Origin: an uncultured Bacilli bacterium
GTDB taxonomy: Bacteria; Bacillota_I; Bacilli_A; RF39; UBA660
DNA: 5,511 bases
Assembly (NCBI GenBank): GCA_951800155.1
Contig: CATOJL010000094.1
Coordinates: 1-5,511, forward strand
Direction of reading: 5' to 3'
Shown: positions 4,257 through 5,511 of the stretch, piece by piece
Numbering within the stretch: the first letter of the stretch is position 1
Layout of the letters: the number at the start of each line of letters is the position of its first letter
Translations under genes and position numbers: made by a program
Notes under the pieces: model-generated
What the model was told of the DNA's origin: nothing
What the model saw: the letters and a program-made list of their open reading frames with translations, nothing else
Databases searched by the model: none

Positions 4257-5429
4257 ATGAAAAAGATAATTTTTATTTTACCAATCTTACTTATTGTTTT
4301 ATTTTTTTGTATAAATACTATTGATACAAATAAAGAATTAGTTCTTATAGGGAATAAAGAAATGAATATCTATTTAAATGAAAAATTTAAAGATCCTGGA
4401 GACAATATTGAAGATGTTAAAATAGAAAGAAATGTAGATACAAAAAAAGAAGGTACATATAAACTTATATATACTTATAAAGATCAAAGTATTGAAAGAA
4501 CTATTCATGTTGTCGATCCTCATAGAATGATCATGAATTTAAATGGTGATGAAAATACTTATGTAAATATTGGTGAAAAATATATTGAATCTGGATGTCA
4601 TGTTATTGATAAAAAAGATGGAAATGTAAGTGATAATGTTAAAATCGAAGGTAAAGTGAATACCCAAAGTGTTGGAGATTATACAATAACTTACTCTATA
4701 ACACATAATCATCTTTCAATAAAAAGGAAAAGAATTATTCATGTTGTTGATAAGATGAAAAAAAATACTAATGGTATTCCTGTTTTAATGTATCATTATA
4801 TTTATACTAAAGATAATCCACCTAAAAATAATAATGTAAATTATTTATTAGATACTAAGCTTGAAGAACAATTAAAATATTTAACTCAAAATGATTATTA
4901 TTTTCCTAGTTATCAAGAATTAGAAGCTTATACAAAAGGTGAGATATCGCTTCCTAAAAAAAGTGTTATATTAACTTTTGATGATGGAGAAAAAGGTTTT
5001 CTAAAATATGGTATACCATTACTTGAAAAATATAAAGTTCCTGCAACATCATTTATCATTGCATCTAAAGCTGAAGATAAGATAACTAAATACGCAAGTG
5101 AATATGTTAGTTTTCAATCTCATTCATACAATATGCATATTGGTGGTGGAAATATTGGACATGGTGGTATTATTAGTGTTATGAGTAAGAATCAAATTAT
5201 TGATGATTTAAAAAAAGCTCAACAAGTTATTCATAATACAGAAGCTTTTGCTTATCCTTATGGTGATGTCACTGAAGATGCAAAAAAAGCGTTAAAAGAG
5301 GCTCATGTTTTATGTGGTTTTACTACTCATTATGGTAGAGTCAAAGTTGGAGATGATCCTACATTTTTACCTAGAGTGAGAGTTTTAGGTAATGCAAGTT
5401 TAGAGAGCTATATTTATACAATTAAATAG
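4257..5429 (+). CDS. Membrane-anchored polysaccharide deacetylase (NodB) with two Ig-like domains
   Basis: A 390-residue exported enzyme predicted to remove acetyl groups from N-acetylated sugars of peptidoglycan or a surface polysaccharide. Residues 3-19 are a hydrophobic signal anchor; C18 is preceded by FF, so a lipobox is unlikely. Two bacterial Ig-like repeats of DUF5011 type occupy about 28-86 and 94-165. Each ends in a GxYxxxY strand and IHVVD (83-87, 161-165), and the second contains DKKDGNVSDNV. The NodB domain runs from about 173 to 388: PVLMYHYI at 175-182, TFDDG at 240-244 (catalytic and metal Asp 242/243), HSYNMH at 289-294 (metal His 289 and 294), FAYPYGD at 331-337 and LPRVRV at 371-376. 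The usual Arg of the RxPYG motif is Ala here, as in some MYH-type deacetylases. ATG 4257 follows GGGG (4245-4248) by 8 bases. The next gene begins 9 bases after the stop, so they are probably co-transcribed. Confidence 0.9.
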   Translation: MKKIIFILPILLIVLFFCINTIDTNKELVLIGNKEMNIYLNEKFKDPGDNIEDVKIERNVDTKKEGTYKLIYTYKDQSIERTIHVVDPHRMIMNLNGDENTYVNIGEKYIESGCHVIDKKDGNVSDNVKIEGKVNTQSVGDYTITYSITHNHLSIKRKRIIHVVDKMKKNTNGIPVLMYHYIYTKDNPPKNNNVNYLLDTKLEEQLKYLTQNDYYFPSYQELEAYTKGEISLPKKSVILTFDDGEKGFLKYGIPLLEKYKVPATSFIIASKAEDKITKYASEYVSFQSHSYNMHIGGGNIGHGGIISVMSKNQIIDDLKKAQQVIHNTEAFAYPYGDVTEDAKKALKEAHVLCGFTTHYGRVKVGDDPTFLPRVRVLGNASLESYIYTIK

Positions 5430-5438
5430 GAGGAATTT

Positions 5439-5511
5439 ATGGAGAAAGAATTAGTGGAGTTTATTAGAAATATTTTTGAAATTGATAGCCCTTCGGGGTA
5501 TTGTCATGAAG
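5439..5511 (+). CDS. Probable M42-type metallopeptidase (partial, 5' end only)
   Basis: The window ends 24 codons into this gene, which begins MEKELVEFIRNIFEIDSPSG and continues YCHE. A helix followed by a (D/P)SPSGYxxE segment is the usual N-terminus of M42 aminopeptidases and some related M20 enzymes; the metal ligands lie beyond the window. ATG 5439 is preceded by AGGAGG (5428-5433), which overlaps the deacetylase stop TAG (5427-5429), showing tight coupling and probable co-transcription. The presence of a gene is well supported; the family rests on one short motif. Confidence 0.6.
   Translation, partial: MEKELVEFIRNIFEIDSPSGYCHE

Noticed and set aside
4299..4312. Lipoprotein signal in the deacetylase around C18
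   Set aside because: The residues before the cysteine are L-F-F and not a small residue at -1, so an uncleaved signal anchor is more likely.
1..5511. CRISPR array, tRNA, rRNA or riboswitch
   Set aside because: No regularly spaced repeats, cloverleaf or recognisable aptamer was seen; the gaps between genes are all about 125 bases or less.

Overview
The window is a very AT-rich piece of a Gram-positive (Firmicutes-type) chromosome. Strong GGAGG-type ribosome sites, a LytR-CpsA-Psr (LCP) wall protein, a membrane-anchored NodB deacetylase and poly-A/poly-T intrinsic terminators all fit a low-GC gut firmicute. An Erysipelotrichia- or Clostridia-like host is my inference. No ribosomal or other marker gene is present to settle it.

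Layout from left to right. Positions 1-300 hold the 5' part of a class II thymidine kinase gene on the minus strand. Positions 398-784 encode a small two-helix membrane protein with a C-terminal zinc ribbon, closed by its own terminator. Positions 831-2664 are a complete-looking IS3-family insertion sequence with OrfA, OrfB, imperfect terminal inverted repeats and a TTT target duplication. Positions 2684-4132 (minus) encode an LCP ligase with an extra periplasmic-binding-protein-like domain. A divergent promoter pair separates it from 4257-5429 (plus), a polysaccharide deacetylase with two Ig-like domains. The last 73 bases begin another gene, probably an M42-type metallopeptidase, directly behind the deacetylase with a strong ribosome site. 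No gene-free stretch exceeds 300 bases.

The most interesting part is the insertion sequence. It sits exactly in the four-base loop of the rho-independent terminator that once closed the LCP gene. Joining the flanks and dropping one TTT copy restores a 7-bp stem with A and T tracts. The two ends carry the halves of a strong promoter: TTGACA in the right end and TATGAT in the left end. These would be exactly 17 bp apart in a circular form with a 3-base junction, as expected for an IS3-family circle. In the integrated form the OrfA ribosome site can pair with CCTCCC in the left end, so read-through RNA should be poorly translated, whereas RNA started at the junction promoter would lack most of that blocking arm. 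OrfB has no convincing ribosome site and should be made by -1 slippage on A AAA AAA, with an upstream GGAGG as stimulator. OrfA is unusually long, with three helix-turn-helix units and an internal in-frame start that could give a short form.

The LCP protein and the deacetylase plausibly both act on wall polymers outside the membrane. Nothing in the window is convincingly a wholly new system; the noteworthy content is the control architecture of the IS and its precise insertion site.
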